DNA of 64,000 nucleotides. Origin: a virus. Below, piece by piece: positions 15,557-23,225 of this stretch (its first letter is position 1; the number at the start of each line of letters is the position of its first letter). A program made the translations under genes and the position numbers. The notes beneath the pieces are model-generated. The model was not told where the DNA came from, searched no databases, and saw only the letters and a list, made by a program, of their open reading frames with translations. The stretch spans positions 62,001-126,000 of the IMG/VR virus record IMGVR_UViG_3300022562_002256; one strand, 5' to 3'.

Positions 15557-16608
15557 TGGACACGCTTCGTCAAGACATGCGTCTGCCTCAGCTTCTAGCG
15601 GAGAAGGCGGCGATGTTTGCGGCGTTGCGCAGGGAGGCAGGCATCGCGGCCAAAGCGCCTGTGATCCATGTCACCCGCCGAGCGCCGGTCGCGCCGACGC
15701 CGCTCCGCCAGGTTGTACGTCCGCACTTGGCCTCGGCGACCACCAACGTGGGGGAGTGCCGGTCGCCGAGGCCCGTGTCGCGTGCGGACCTACCTGCGAC
15801 CTACCGTGACGTGACTACGGCCATGATTCGGATGGCGCAGGCGGGTGACACCGTGATGGCGGGGGCGATTGTGCGGGCGAACGAGATGCTGATCTCGCGG
15901 GGGTGTGGAATCTACATACGAAAAAATCCTCACCTACGCGATGACATCCTGCAAGCTGGTCGAATGGGCTTCCTCCATGGAATTGTCAAGTTCGACACCG
16001 ACCGCGGGTATGAGTTGTCCACCTACGCGCTGCCGTGGGTGCGTAGCTACGCGCAGCGGCATGTATTGAACGAGGGGCGCACCATCCGGGTGCCGGTGTA
16101 TGCTCAGGGACTTGTTTCCCAGGCGCTCAACGCGGGGGCGACGACAGTCGATGATGTTCGCGAGATGAAGGGACAGTTCGCAGTGGACGCGTGGTCGCTC
16201 ATGCGCGGCTCTGTCAGCACCGAGGCGGCTCTGAGGTGCGACGGTCATGAGGATGATAACGTGCTCGGTGGAACGCTGGCCGACCCGGATGCGGTGGACC
16301 CCGAGCAGGCGGCGTTGAGTGGGGCGGACCGCGAGCGGGTGCGCAAGGCACTCAACGCCCTACCCGCCCGCGACCGCGAGGTGCTCGAGCTGAAGTACTT
16401 TGGAGGCGACCCATCCGCGGGCGTGCCAGCCGACCCTACGCTCGAGGAGATCGGTGAGCTGTATGGGCTCGGCCGGGAGCGGATCCGGCAGATTATCGCG
16501 GGTGCGCACGCAAAAATGGCAACCATGCTGCGGCGGCTTGACCGCGGCGAAACGTTGCCTCCGCCACAGGCTGAGGACAAGCGCCACCGCCGTGTGCGAC
16601 GAAGGTAA
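15556..16608 (+). CDS. Sigma-70-family RNA polymerase sigma factor 1
   Basis: 350 aa. Region 2 about 95-175: GAIVRANEMLI, LRDDILQAGRMGFLHGIVKF, YELSTYALPWVRSYAQRHV, followed by RTIRVP typical of region 3. Region 4 about 260-330: ALPARDREVLELKYF, LEEIGELYGLGRERIRQII. Region 1.1 is absent. The ends (LDRGETLPPP, then Arg-rich) match sigma factor 2 at 33329, so they are paralogues. It should redirect host RNA polymerase to phage promoters; which family of sites it reads cannot be told from sequence. Confidence 0.92.
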   Translation: MDTLRQDMRLPQLLAEKAAMFAALRREAGIAAKAPVIHVTRRAPVAPTPLRQVVRPHLASATTNVGECRSPRPVSRADLPATYRDVTTAMIRMAQAGDTVMAGAIVRANEMLISRGCGIYIRKNPHLRDDILQAGRMGFLHGIVKFDTDRGYELSTYALPWVRSYAQRHVLNEGRTIRVPVYAQGLVSQALNAGATTVDDVREMKGQFAVDAWSLMRGSVSTEAALRCDGHEDDNVLGGTLADPDAVDPEQAALSGADRERVRKALNALPARDREVLELKYFGGDPSAGVPADPTLEEIGELYGLGRERIRQIIAGAHAKMATMLRRLDRGETLPPPQAEDKRHRRVRRR

Positions 16609-16627
16609 CCACACGAGAGGACTGGGC

Positions 16628-18085
16628 ATGATTACATTCAAGACCGACGCACAACGAGTACCGCGCGTGTTAGTCCCCAGACCATACCAAGAGAAGGCCA
16701 TCGCAGCGTGCATCGACTTCGCGCTCGACCACCACGATGGAGGCTCAATCCTCATATCATGCCCCCCGGGTGGCGGGAAAACGGTGATCGCCGCCTTCGT
16801 GTTGAGGATCCTCGCTGCCGACCAAGGGCTTCGGGGGCTCGCATGGGCGCACAGGCGGGAAATCGTGTTCCAGATCTACGATCACCTGATCGCATGCGGC
16901 GTGCCGCGCGATCTGCTCGGGGTCATCGTGTCGGGCGACGCCGGGCACGAAGAAGACGATGAGTCTCGGCCGGCGCGTCGCGTGGATCCCGCCGCCCTGA
17001 TCCAGGTAGGGACGATCCAGATGATCACCCGGCGACGCCCACCCGCTGACGTCGTATGGTCGGACGAGGCGCACCTTGACGCTGCTGAAGGGCGCAAGCG
17101 GCTCCGCCGCGCTTATCCGACAGCCGTTCACATAGGGACCACGGGCAGCCCTTGTCGTCTTGACGGACGCGGGCTGAGGTTTGAGTACGACTCCTTGCTC
17201 CAGGTGTCATCCCCGGCAGAGCTCATCGCCCTTGGGTACTTGGCCGAGCCGCGGGTATGGACCGTCCCGCCTGAGCTGCTCCCGGATCTTCGAAGGGTTC
17301 GCAAGACATGCGGCGACTATGCGCCTGGGGAGCTAAGCGATGCCGCGAACCGTCGACCCATCATCGGTGGCATCGTTGAACATTGGAAGCGCCACGCCGA
17401 CGGTCTGAGGACGTTCGCCTTCGCTGTCACGATCGCGCACAGCCGTCACATCACCAAGGCGTTCAAAGAGGCCAACGTCCCCTGGGAGCACGTCGATGGT
17501 GGTACGCCTCTTGCGACGCGCCGTCAGATCCTTGACCGCGTGACCACCGGCGACCTAATGGGCGTGTCCTGCGCGGAGTTGTTGACTGCCGGCGTCGACC
17601 GTCCCCCGATCAAGTGCGTGATCCAGGCGCGGCCGACGCTCTCCCTGGTCCTACATCTTCAGCAGACGGGGCGGTGCATGCGTCCGTGGAACGGGGCCAC
17701 GCCAGTCATCCTCGACCACGCCGGCAACAACGTCCAGCACGGGCTACCCCAAGACGAACGGGATTGGGAGGCCGTGTTTGAGGGCAGCAACGCGCGTCAA
17801 GGCCCGTCTGGGGCGCGCCCGCGCCCACGGGCATGCGGGGCGTGCTACGTGGTCATCACACCGGAACTGACCGCTTGTCCGAGCTGCGGCATGAACGTGC
17901 CCCCGACTCCTCTGCTCGCTCCTCTGGCGCCGGAACGCGATGGGGCGTTGGTCGAACTGAAGTTCCCAGCGGAAAACCGCGCCGACCATTGGCTGATCAT
18001 CCAACACGTCGCCAAGGACATCGGGGCATCGCCTGCATGGGCTGCCGACGTCTACAAGCGCCGCTATGGGGTGCTCCCTCCATGA
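16628..18085 (+). CDS. SF2 DNA/RNA helicase (UvsW/RadD-like)
   Basis: 485 aa from ATG 16628 with GAGAGG 7 nt upstream. Walker A SCPPGGGKT ending at residue 52, DEAH box at 146-149 (VVWSDEAHL), motif III TTGSP, and motif VI QQTGRCMRPW. A C-terminal zinc finger (CGACYVV and CPSCGM) follows the helicase core, as in RadD/YejH-type enzymes. Likely acts on branched DNA or in recombination-linked replication. Gene order and orientation tie it to sigma factor 1. Confidence 0.9.
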   Translation: MITFKTDAQRVPRVLVPRPYQEKAIAACIDFALDHHDGGSILISCPPGGGKTVIAAFVLRILAADQGLRGLAWAHRREIVFQIYDHLIACGVPRDLLGVIVSGDAGHEEDDESRPARRVDPAALIQVGTIQMITRRRPPADVVWSDEAHLDAAEGRKRLRRAYPTAVHIGTTGSPCRLDGRGLRFEYDSLLQVSSPAELIALGYLAEPRVWTVPPELLPDLRRVRKTCGDYAPGELSDAANRRPIIGGIVEHWKRHADGLRTFAFAVTIAHSRHITKAFKEANVPWEHVDGGTPLATRRQILDRVTTGDLMGVSCAELLTAGVDRPPIKCVIQARPTLSLVLHLQQTGRCMRPWNGATPVILDHAGNNVQHGLPQDERDWEAVFEGSNARQGPSGARPRPRACGACYVVITPELTACPSCGMNVPPTPLLAPLAPERDGALVELKFPAENRADHWLIIQHVAKDIGASPAWAADVYKRRYGVLPP

Positions 18086-19053
18086 ACAGGCTCAGTCTTG
18101 AACGCAGAGCGGCCGTCCTGCAAGCCTTCACCCGCCATCCCATCCGCGCGGTGGCTGTGGTTGCTGGCGCCGATACGACGACGTGCCTGTCCACCCTGAG
18201 ACTTCTTGCTACCGTGGTGGCGTCTTGGCAGATTGGGTTGTTCGGCATAGTGGTCGAACAAGCTCGCTGTTACATAGGTCGTGTCAAGCTCGGGGCCGGG
18301 GTGGTAGGCTGTGTCTTGATCGACGACTCTACGCGCCTGATCGTCGGGTACGGAGTGGGAACGTCCGTAGAAACCGCCGAATCCGATGCGCTCGCAATGG
18401 CGTCGGTTACTACCCGGCGGATCGAACTTCTGGGCCGTGCGCCATGGGACTTCCCCCTTCCGCGATCGAATAAGCGCCCTCGCGCCGACGTGGCTGGCGC
18501 CAAGACCGCATTCGTTCTCCTGTTGACCGCATGGAATCTCTTGATTGATCACGACGGTTCTTCTCCGGCCTATCGCGCGGGGCTACAGCCGTGCTCTTGG
18601 ACGGCCATCCAACTTGTCGCCGAGGCGACCGGCGAGAAGGCCGAGAGCGCCAACGTGGAAACTCCTCCCCCTTCTCCGCCCACTCCGCATCCTCGCCCCA
18701 TGTCCGTCGAAGAGCGAGAAGCGCGCTGGCTTGGTCAACGGTATGCGCTTCTCGTCGTTGTCGCCCGGGTGCTCAAGGGCACCGCAACATCGCTGCGCCT
18801 GGTGCGGTGCGACTGTGGCGGCTTCAGGGTCTGCAATCTGACGCATCTTCGTTCGGGAGCGACGACGAGCTGTGGCTGTCGTCGCTTGGTTCCGCTGTTT
18901 GGGAGCCGTGTTCCCGCGGTCGTCCGCGCCCTGGGCTATGACTTGTCCATCGGCCAGCTTGCGGCTCTCGCTGGGATGACCCCAACGCAACTTATGGCCC
19001 GGATCGCGCGGGGCATGGACCCGGAAGCGGCGGCCTCGCTCGGGGTCACCTAG
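18082..19053 (+). CDS. Multi-HTH DNA-binding protein with transposase-like N-terminus
   Basis: 323 aa, ATGA overlap with the helicase. Residues about 4-50 (LSLERRAAVLQAFTRHP, IRAVAVVAGADTTTCL) look like the N-terminal HTH of IS1/IS3-type transposases. A CDCG...SCGC zinc motif (LVRCDCGG, LRSGATTSCGCRR) typical of phage homing and regulatory proteins lies near 255-280, then a second HTH (SIGQLAALAGMTPTQLMARI). No catalytic DDE triad was found. Perhaps a domesticated transposase DNA-binding domain used as a regulator. Confidence 0.6.
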   Translation: MNRLSLERRAAVLQAFTRHPIRAVAVVAGADTTTCLSTLRLLATVVASWQIGLFGIVVEQARCYIGRVKLGAGVVGCVLIDDSTRLIVGYGVGTSVETAESDALAMASVTTRRIELLGRAPWDFPLPRSNKRPRADVAGAKTAFVLLLTAWNLLIDHDGSSPAYRAGLQPCSWTAIQLVAEATGEKAESANVETPPPSPPTPHPRPMSVEEREARWLGQRYALLVVVARVLKGTATSLRLVRCDCGGFRVCNLTHLRSGATTSCGCRRLVPLFGSRVPAVVRALGYDLSIGQLAALAGMTPTQLMARIARGMDPEAAASLGVT

Positions 19054-19109
19054 AGCGGCTTCAGCGTCACCGGATGGCAAAGCAAGGGTGTTTTTACCAG
19101 GAGGACACA

Positions 19110-19949
19110 GTGATCGAATTTCAGGACGACTTCGTGGCGACGCAGGACATCGGAGGGGCCGCGCTCTTCCGAGTCACCTACGTGAGTGAGGAGACGGCAC
19201 GCAAGGCTGCAGCGGAGGCCGAGCCGGCGCCGGTCACGTCGTTCGATGCCCGGAAGTGGTTCGGCGATCGTGAGCAGCCGAAGAGCGGCGGTTCAACCTT
19301 CTGGGATGAGCCCATGAGCGGGCGGGGCACCCCATGGGAGGCGTACTTCCGCTCGGTCGCCGACGGCATCGAGACGGGCGTCATGGCGGTATGCCCGCCA
19401 TCCGGTCCGAGTAACCGCTATGAGATTCAGGATGTGTGTCGTACGCTCCTTGACGCAGCCGACGAAGGGGTCAGCGACATCGCCGCCGCCGAGCGCGTGG
19501 TCGCGACGTTGCCTCGGTGGCTGTCCACGGACATGAGCGTGGGGCTGCTGTCCCTCGAGCGCGTGGCACCACCGCCCCCACACGACACGCGGTGGGCACG
19601 TCGCCTCGCGCAATATGCCAACAACACCGATCCCGGCCGGGCCGAGCCCATCCGCAACGCGCTCAGGTGGGGCGTGCGGTCGCTGCACGAGGCCATGTTG
19701 GTGCTGATCGCGCAGGGCGCCCCGCCGACCACGTGCGGCAACCTCGTCGGACGCGTGCTGTTCGACGAGGAGCCAGTCGACGGCGGCGAAACCGATGGCG
19801 ACTCCGGGGCCACCGGCGGTGTGGCGACCCGGTGCCCGACGTGCGGCTCACCCGATTCTGCGCGGGACCGCCGCGTGCTGCTGAACTACGCGGGCGATGC
19901 CCAGCAGTGCCCCGACCCGTGGCACTCGGCGGCGGCGGACACGGCATAG
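19110..19949 (+). CDS. Hypothetical protein, 279 aa, C-terminal zinc motif
   Basis: GTG 19110 has a perfect AGGAGG 6 nt upstream, which decides it over upstream ATG 19074. Acidic N-terminus, central helical region, then CPTCGSPDSARDRR near the end, half of a zinc ribbon. No recognised family. The next gene lies 172 nt away behind its own promoter. Confidence 0.65.
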   Translation: MIEFQDDFVATQDIGGAALFRVTYVSEETARKAAAEAEPAPVTSFDARKWFGDREQPKSGGSTFWDEPMSGRGTPWEAYFRSVADGIETGVMAVCPPSGPSNRYEIQDVCRTLLDAADEGVSDIAAAERVVATLPRWLSTDMSVGLLSLERVAPPPPHDTRWARRLAQYANNTDPGRAEPIRNALRWGVRSLHEAMLVLIAQGAPPTTCGNLVGRVLFDEEPVDGGETDGDSGATGGVATRCPTCGSPDSARDRRVLLNYAGDAQQCPDPWHSAAADTA

Positions 19950-20086
19950 CGTACGTAAGCCGACCAGGCGCGCCCGCCGACGTCCGACGCGCCATAGGGG
20001 GCGACTCAACCGCTGCGCACCGACGTGTTATGTGTAAGCGTTTTGCTGTCAAAATGACTACACCGTGTGCGCTCTGTGCGCAAGAC

Positions 20087-20114
20087 TTGCTGTTTCATGG
20101 TTGTGGGTTATACT
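20087..20114 (+). promoter_or_regulatory. Sigma-70-like promoter, leaderless
   Basis: TTGCTG at 20087-20092, 16-nt spacer, TATACT at 20109-20114, then 7 nt to ATG 20122. The best -10 match in the window. The 137 nt between it and the preceding gene show nothing else I can name. Confidence 0.65.
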
Positions 20115-20121
20115 CACCGCC

Positions 20122-20316
20122 ATGACCCAGACACAGCCTCCGTCCTCAAAAAAGGTGATGGTTTGCCTGACGTTGCACCCCGATGACTACAAGCGACTCG
20201 GGATCAAAGGGCGACAGAGTAGGATGGTGGCACTCGCGCTGGCGGTGCTCGAACTCGCCCCAGAGCAGCTCATCGACAAGGCGCGCGCCATCGTCGCCAA
20301 GCGAGACCTCGCATGA
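20122..20316 (+). CDS. Small protein, 64 aa, paralogue of the 76-aa protein at 14886
   Basis: Leaderless ATG at the predicted RNA start. LTLHPDDYKRLGIKGRQSR and VALALAVLELAPEQLIDKA align with the 14886 protein along most of the chain. Both have their own promoter or operator and both head a gene set, sigma factor 1 in one case and the replication genes in the other. A small repressor or RNA polymerase-binding peptide would fit; unproven. Confidence 0.7.
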   Translation: MTQTQPPSSKKVMVCLTLHPDDYKRLGIKGRQSRMVALALAVLELAPEQLIDKARAIVAKRDLA

Positions 20317-20909
20317 GCGGCCATGGCACCAGCATGCCATGGCGCAAGTTGGCCAGGTTCGAAGAAGGCCAGTTGTGGGGTGCCCCGTTTTTTACGCGTG
20401 CGGTGGCCTCTGCTCTAATCAAGGTGTGCAACGATGCTGGTCGCATTCCCGTGGGGACAGCGGGCAACATCATGAACGTGCTGACATGCCGATGTCGTGT
20501 TGAGCGGGGCGAGGAGCGGTCGTTCGAGAAGCACGTGCAACGGCTGTTTTCCGCCGGCTATTTGTCGTTAGACGACGACGGATGGGTCACCATTCACGGC
20601 TTCATCCCGGACGACCACCCCCCGGTGACCAACCACCCCGCCTCGCTCGTGTATTTCATCACAGCAGGCGGGGATGCACCGATCAAAATCGGCTGCTCAA
20701 CCAACGTTTTCGGACGGCTGGCTACCTTGCAAACCGCTAGCCCGGCCCCACTCGGGGTGGTGTGCACACTGCCTGGTGACAGAACGACAGAAGCGACGTT
20801 GCACCGGCGGTTTAAGGACTACCGTCTCAAGGGTGAGTGGTTCAGCCCGGCGCCACCCATTCTCGACTACATCCGCGAGGTGCAGTCGTCGCGTCCGGTG
20901 GGGTGGTGA
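20313..20909 (+). CDS. GIY-YIG (T5orf172/MUG113-like) domain protein
   Basis: 198 aa, ATGA overlap. The C-terminal half has VYFITAGGDAPIKIGCSTN, RLATLQTASPAPLG, and ATLHRRFKDYRLKGEWFSP, matching the T5orf172 branch of GIY-YIG nucleases (strand pair with IKIG, LQT-SP, E-LH-F, GEWF). The N-terminal half is helical and may be a winged helix. Could cut DNA near the origin or be a homing remnant; it sits directly before the replication genes. Confidence 0.82.
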   Translation: MSGHGTSMPWRKLARFEEGQLWGAPFFTRAVASALIKVCNDAGRIPVGTAGNIMNVLTCRCRVERGEERSFEKHVQRLFSAGYLSLDDDGWVTIHGFIPDDHPPVTNHPASLVYFITAGGDAPIKIGCSTNVFGRLATLQTASPAPLGVVCTLPGDRTTEATLHRRFKDYRLKGEWFSPAPPILDYIREVQSSRPVGW

Positions 20910-20910
20910 C

Positions 20911-22374
20911 ATGGTGTGGGTCCGGTTCCACGAGGAGATCACCATGGGCACCAAGCGAGGCATCCCGCGCGCGCAGCGGTTCGTGCTGATGGAGCTCTCC
21001 CTCAAGGCTCGTCGCCTCGGAGGTCGTGTCGAGCTGCCCTCCGGCATGTCCTACATCGACGCCGTGCATGACCTGCTCGGCGGCAACCGAAAAGAGATCG
21101 CTGATGCGCTGGCGACGTTCGGTGCGGAGGTCGAGCCGGTCATCACGTTCGCCACCGAGGGGACGCGACGGTACTTGGTCCTCACGTCGTGGCAGAAATG
21201 GAACCCCGGCGGGGAGGCCCCGGGAGCCAGCACCGAGCGAAGCCGTCGCAGCCGCGAGGCGATGCGCGCGGCTGCAACGGTCGAGCAACGGTCGAGCGAC
21301 GGTCGAGCAACGGTCGACGCATCGCCCCCGCCTCCCGCGTTGCCTAGCCGTTGCGACGAGCCTGCAACGGTCTCTAGACGGAGAGAGAGAGGAAGAGCAG
21401 AGGGAGATCCAGATGGAGAAGCGCTGAAGACCAGTACCGTTGATCCCCCCGTTGCGCGCGTGGACCGCCATAAATCGCGCGCGCGTGATATAAAGGACTC
21501 TTCCGCCCCCTCGCCGACGAGCGAGCAGCCCGTCGCGGCGGCGGAGGACCATCCGGTCGTTGCAGCCCACCCCTCGCAGCCCGGAGCGCCGCCAGTCGCC
21601 GAGCGGCTCGCGCCTCCCCCAGCCGCACCGGCTGCGCCCCCCGAGCCGTGCCCTGGGTTGCCGGCCATCGCGGACGCGGAGTTCCTCGCTGGGTTGTTCC
21701 GGTCGGTGCCGGCGTTGTCGCGGCTTGCTGGCCGTGAGCGCGAGTTGGATGGCATCGCGGGGCGGTGCGCGACCGGGGCGGTGACGTGCGAGCTCGTCCG
21801 GGGGGCGTTCGACGAGTTCTGTGACGCCCACGCCCATGAGCTCGCGTCGATGGACGAGTCGGCGGTGTTTTCCAAGTTCAACCGCTTCGTCATGCAGGCC
21901 AGGAAGAACGCTCGGCGAGGCGATGGGCGTTTGCCGGCGCAGGAAGGCGGCAAGGCGGCGGTTTCGTTGCCGGGGGTAGGTAGGGTGCCAGGACCAGACG
22001 GTGCGGCCGTTTGCGCCTACGCCGAGGGGCAGGAACGGGCAAGCGGGAAGCCGTACCCCCGGGTGCAGGGCGACAGGCGGGAGCGCGAGGCGTTGGCGGT
22101 CGCCATCGATACGTTCGGGCCTGGTCCGGATGTGTCGGACGAAGCGAAGTGTGAGTGGATTCGGGAGACCAGCGCGGCGTACCGGGCGGCGCAGCCCGAT
22201 CCGACCTACGAGAAGGGCTACAACCCGAGCGCGTTTTTGCGGTGGCTTCAAGGGGGGCAGCCGTCGGCGCTGGCGGCTCTTCGGCGTCGGCAGGGCTTGC
22301 CGATGACGTTGGACGATGAGAGGCTGGCGCGCGGCGAACGGCTTCACTGGATGCCAGCGGAGGGGTCGGCGTGA
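20911..22374 (+). CDS. Replication initiator-like protein (DnaD/O-type candidate)
   Basis: 487 aa. The N-terminal 90 residues (VRFHEEITMGTKRGIPRAQ, LMELSLKARRLGGRVELP, then IADALATFGAE) resemble a winged-helix domain of phage initiators. A long Pro/Ala/Arg disordered linker follows (about 110-250), then a helical domain and the tail YEKGYNPSAFLRWLQGGQPS. This layout, immediately before a DnaC-like loader and DnaB, is that of lambda O or DnaD-type origin proteins. The linker DNA has repeated CGGTCGAGCRACG-like units near 21275-21315 that may be origin iterons. Confidence 0.65.
   Translation: MVWVRFHEEITMGTKRGIPRAQRFVLMELSLKARRLGGRVELPSGMSYIDAVHDLLGGNRKEIADALATFGAEVEPVITFATEGTRRYLVLTSWQKWNPGGEAPGASTERSRRSREAMRAAATVEQRSSDGRATVDASPPPPALPSRCDEPATVSRRRERGRAEGDPDGEALKTSTVDPPVARVDRHKSRARDIKDSSAPSPTSEQPVAAAEDHPVVAAHPSQPGAPPVAERLAPPPAAPAAPPEPCPGLPAIADAEFLAGLFRSVPALSRLAGRERELDGIAGRCATGAVTCELVRGAFDEFCDAHAHELASMDESAVFSKFNRFVMQARKNARRGDGRLPAQEGGKAAVSLPGVGRVPGPDGAAVCAYAEGQERASGKPYPRVQGDRREREALAVAIDTFGPGPDVSDEAKCEWIRETSAAYRAAQPDPTYEKGYNPSAFLRWLQGGQPSALAALRRRQGLPMTLDDERLARGERLHWMPAEGSA
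21275..21318 (+). repeat. Short direct repeats inside the initiator-like gene (origin candidate)
   Basis: CAACGGTCGAGCAACGGTCG, then GAGCGACGGTCGAGCAACGG and TCGACG: about four copies of ACGGTCGAGC with a 10-nt-scale period. Iterons inside an initiator gene mark the origin in lambdoid phages. Here they could also just reflect a low-complexity linker. Confidence 0.4.
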
Positions 22375-23225
22375 TCAGAACGGGTGGCCTGACGAGTCTC
22401 GCGGCGGACGTGGAGACGGCGGTGCCACGGCGTCACCCGCCGGGTAAGTGCACGATGTGTGGGTGCGACACGGGGCCTGGGGTGTGGTTGTGTGGGCCGT
22501 GCGCGGTGGAGGATGCGCGGCAGCTCCAGGCGCGGGCGGACGAGGCGTGGCTGCGGGAGTACCGGCAGAGCATCGAGCGGGCGCGGCAGAGCATCCCGGA
22601 GCGGTTTCGCGGGCTCACGCCGAGCAACCCGCGTGTGCATGCGCTGCCGGCGGGGTCGCTCGCGGCGGTTCAGCGGGCGGTTGCCTCCGGGGATGTGACC
22701 ATCACGGGCGAGAGTGGGCGGGGCAAGACCACGGCGGCGGCGGCGATGCTGTGGGGGTTGTTCGAGGCGGGGCTCGCGGCGCCGCGCTCGGCGGTGGGGG
22801 CGCTGGCGCGTGGGGCCCGGCTCATCCACGCGCGCGATCTCGCCAAGTCGCGTGCGTTCGGCGACGGGGGGCGGGGTTATGGCGAGGAATCGGCGGAGAT
22901 GCTCATGGCGCACCACGCGACGGTGTTGGTGCTCGACAACGTGGGCGGCGAGGGGAATCAGCCGGGGCGCGCGGACATGATCGCGGAGGTGCTCCACGAC
23001 CGATACCAGCGCGCGGCTCGTACGGTGGTGACCACCACGTTGCCGCTTCGTGTGGCGGTGGATCGGTATGGGCCGGAGATCGGGCGGCGGCTGTTCGACA
23101 CGGCGCAAGTCACGGTGGTGTCGCTCGACCCGGTGCGGGGGGACGCGGGCGGTGGTGGGAGTACGCCGGCGCCGAAACGTGGGCGGGCGGTGCTCATGGG
23201 CGGAGGTGGTTCGGGTGGCTGGTAA
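22371..23225 (+). CDS. DnaC-like helicase loader ATPase
   Basis: 284 aa. Zinc pair CTMCGC (27-32) and LCGPC (40-44) at the N-terminus, Walker A GESGRGKT at 113-120, Walker B-like VLVLDNVG near 185-192 and a sensor strand VVTTTLP. The second acidic residue of Walker B is Asn rather than Asp/Glu, so hydrolysis may be slow or absent. GTG 22371 overlaps the initiator stop. It should place the DnaB ring on ssDNA at the origin. Confidence 0.85.
   Translation: MIRTGGLTSLAADVETAVPRRHPPGKCTMCGCDTGPGVWLCGPCAVEDARQLQARADEAWLREYRQSIERARQSIPERFRGLTPSNPRVHALPAGSLAAVQRAVASGDVTITGESGRGKTTAAAAMLWGLFEAGLAAPRSAVGALARGARLIHARDLAKSRAFGDGGRGYGEESAEMLMAHHATVLVLDNVGGEGNQPGRADMIAEVLHDRYQRAARTVVTTTLPLRVAVDRYGPEIGRRLFDTAQVTVVSLDPVRGDAGGGGSTPAPKRGRAVLMGGGGSGGW

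Noticed and set aside
18082-19053. Active insertion sequence
   Set aside because: Only a transposase-like N-terminal HTH is present; no DDE residues, no terminal inverted repeats and no target duplication seen.
20842-22347. 501-codon leftward frame opposite the initiator-like gene
   Set aside because: Antisense shadow of a Pro/Ala/Arg-rich linker; no Shine-Dalgarno and no domain.
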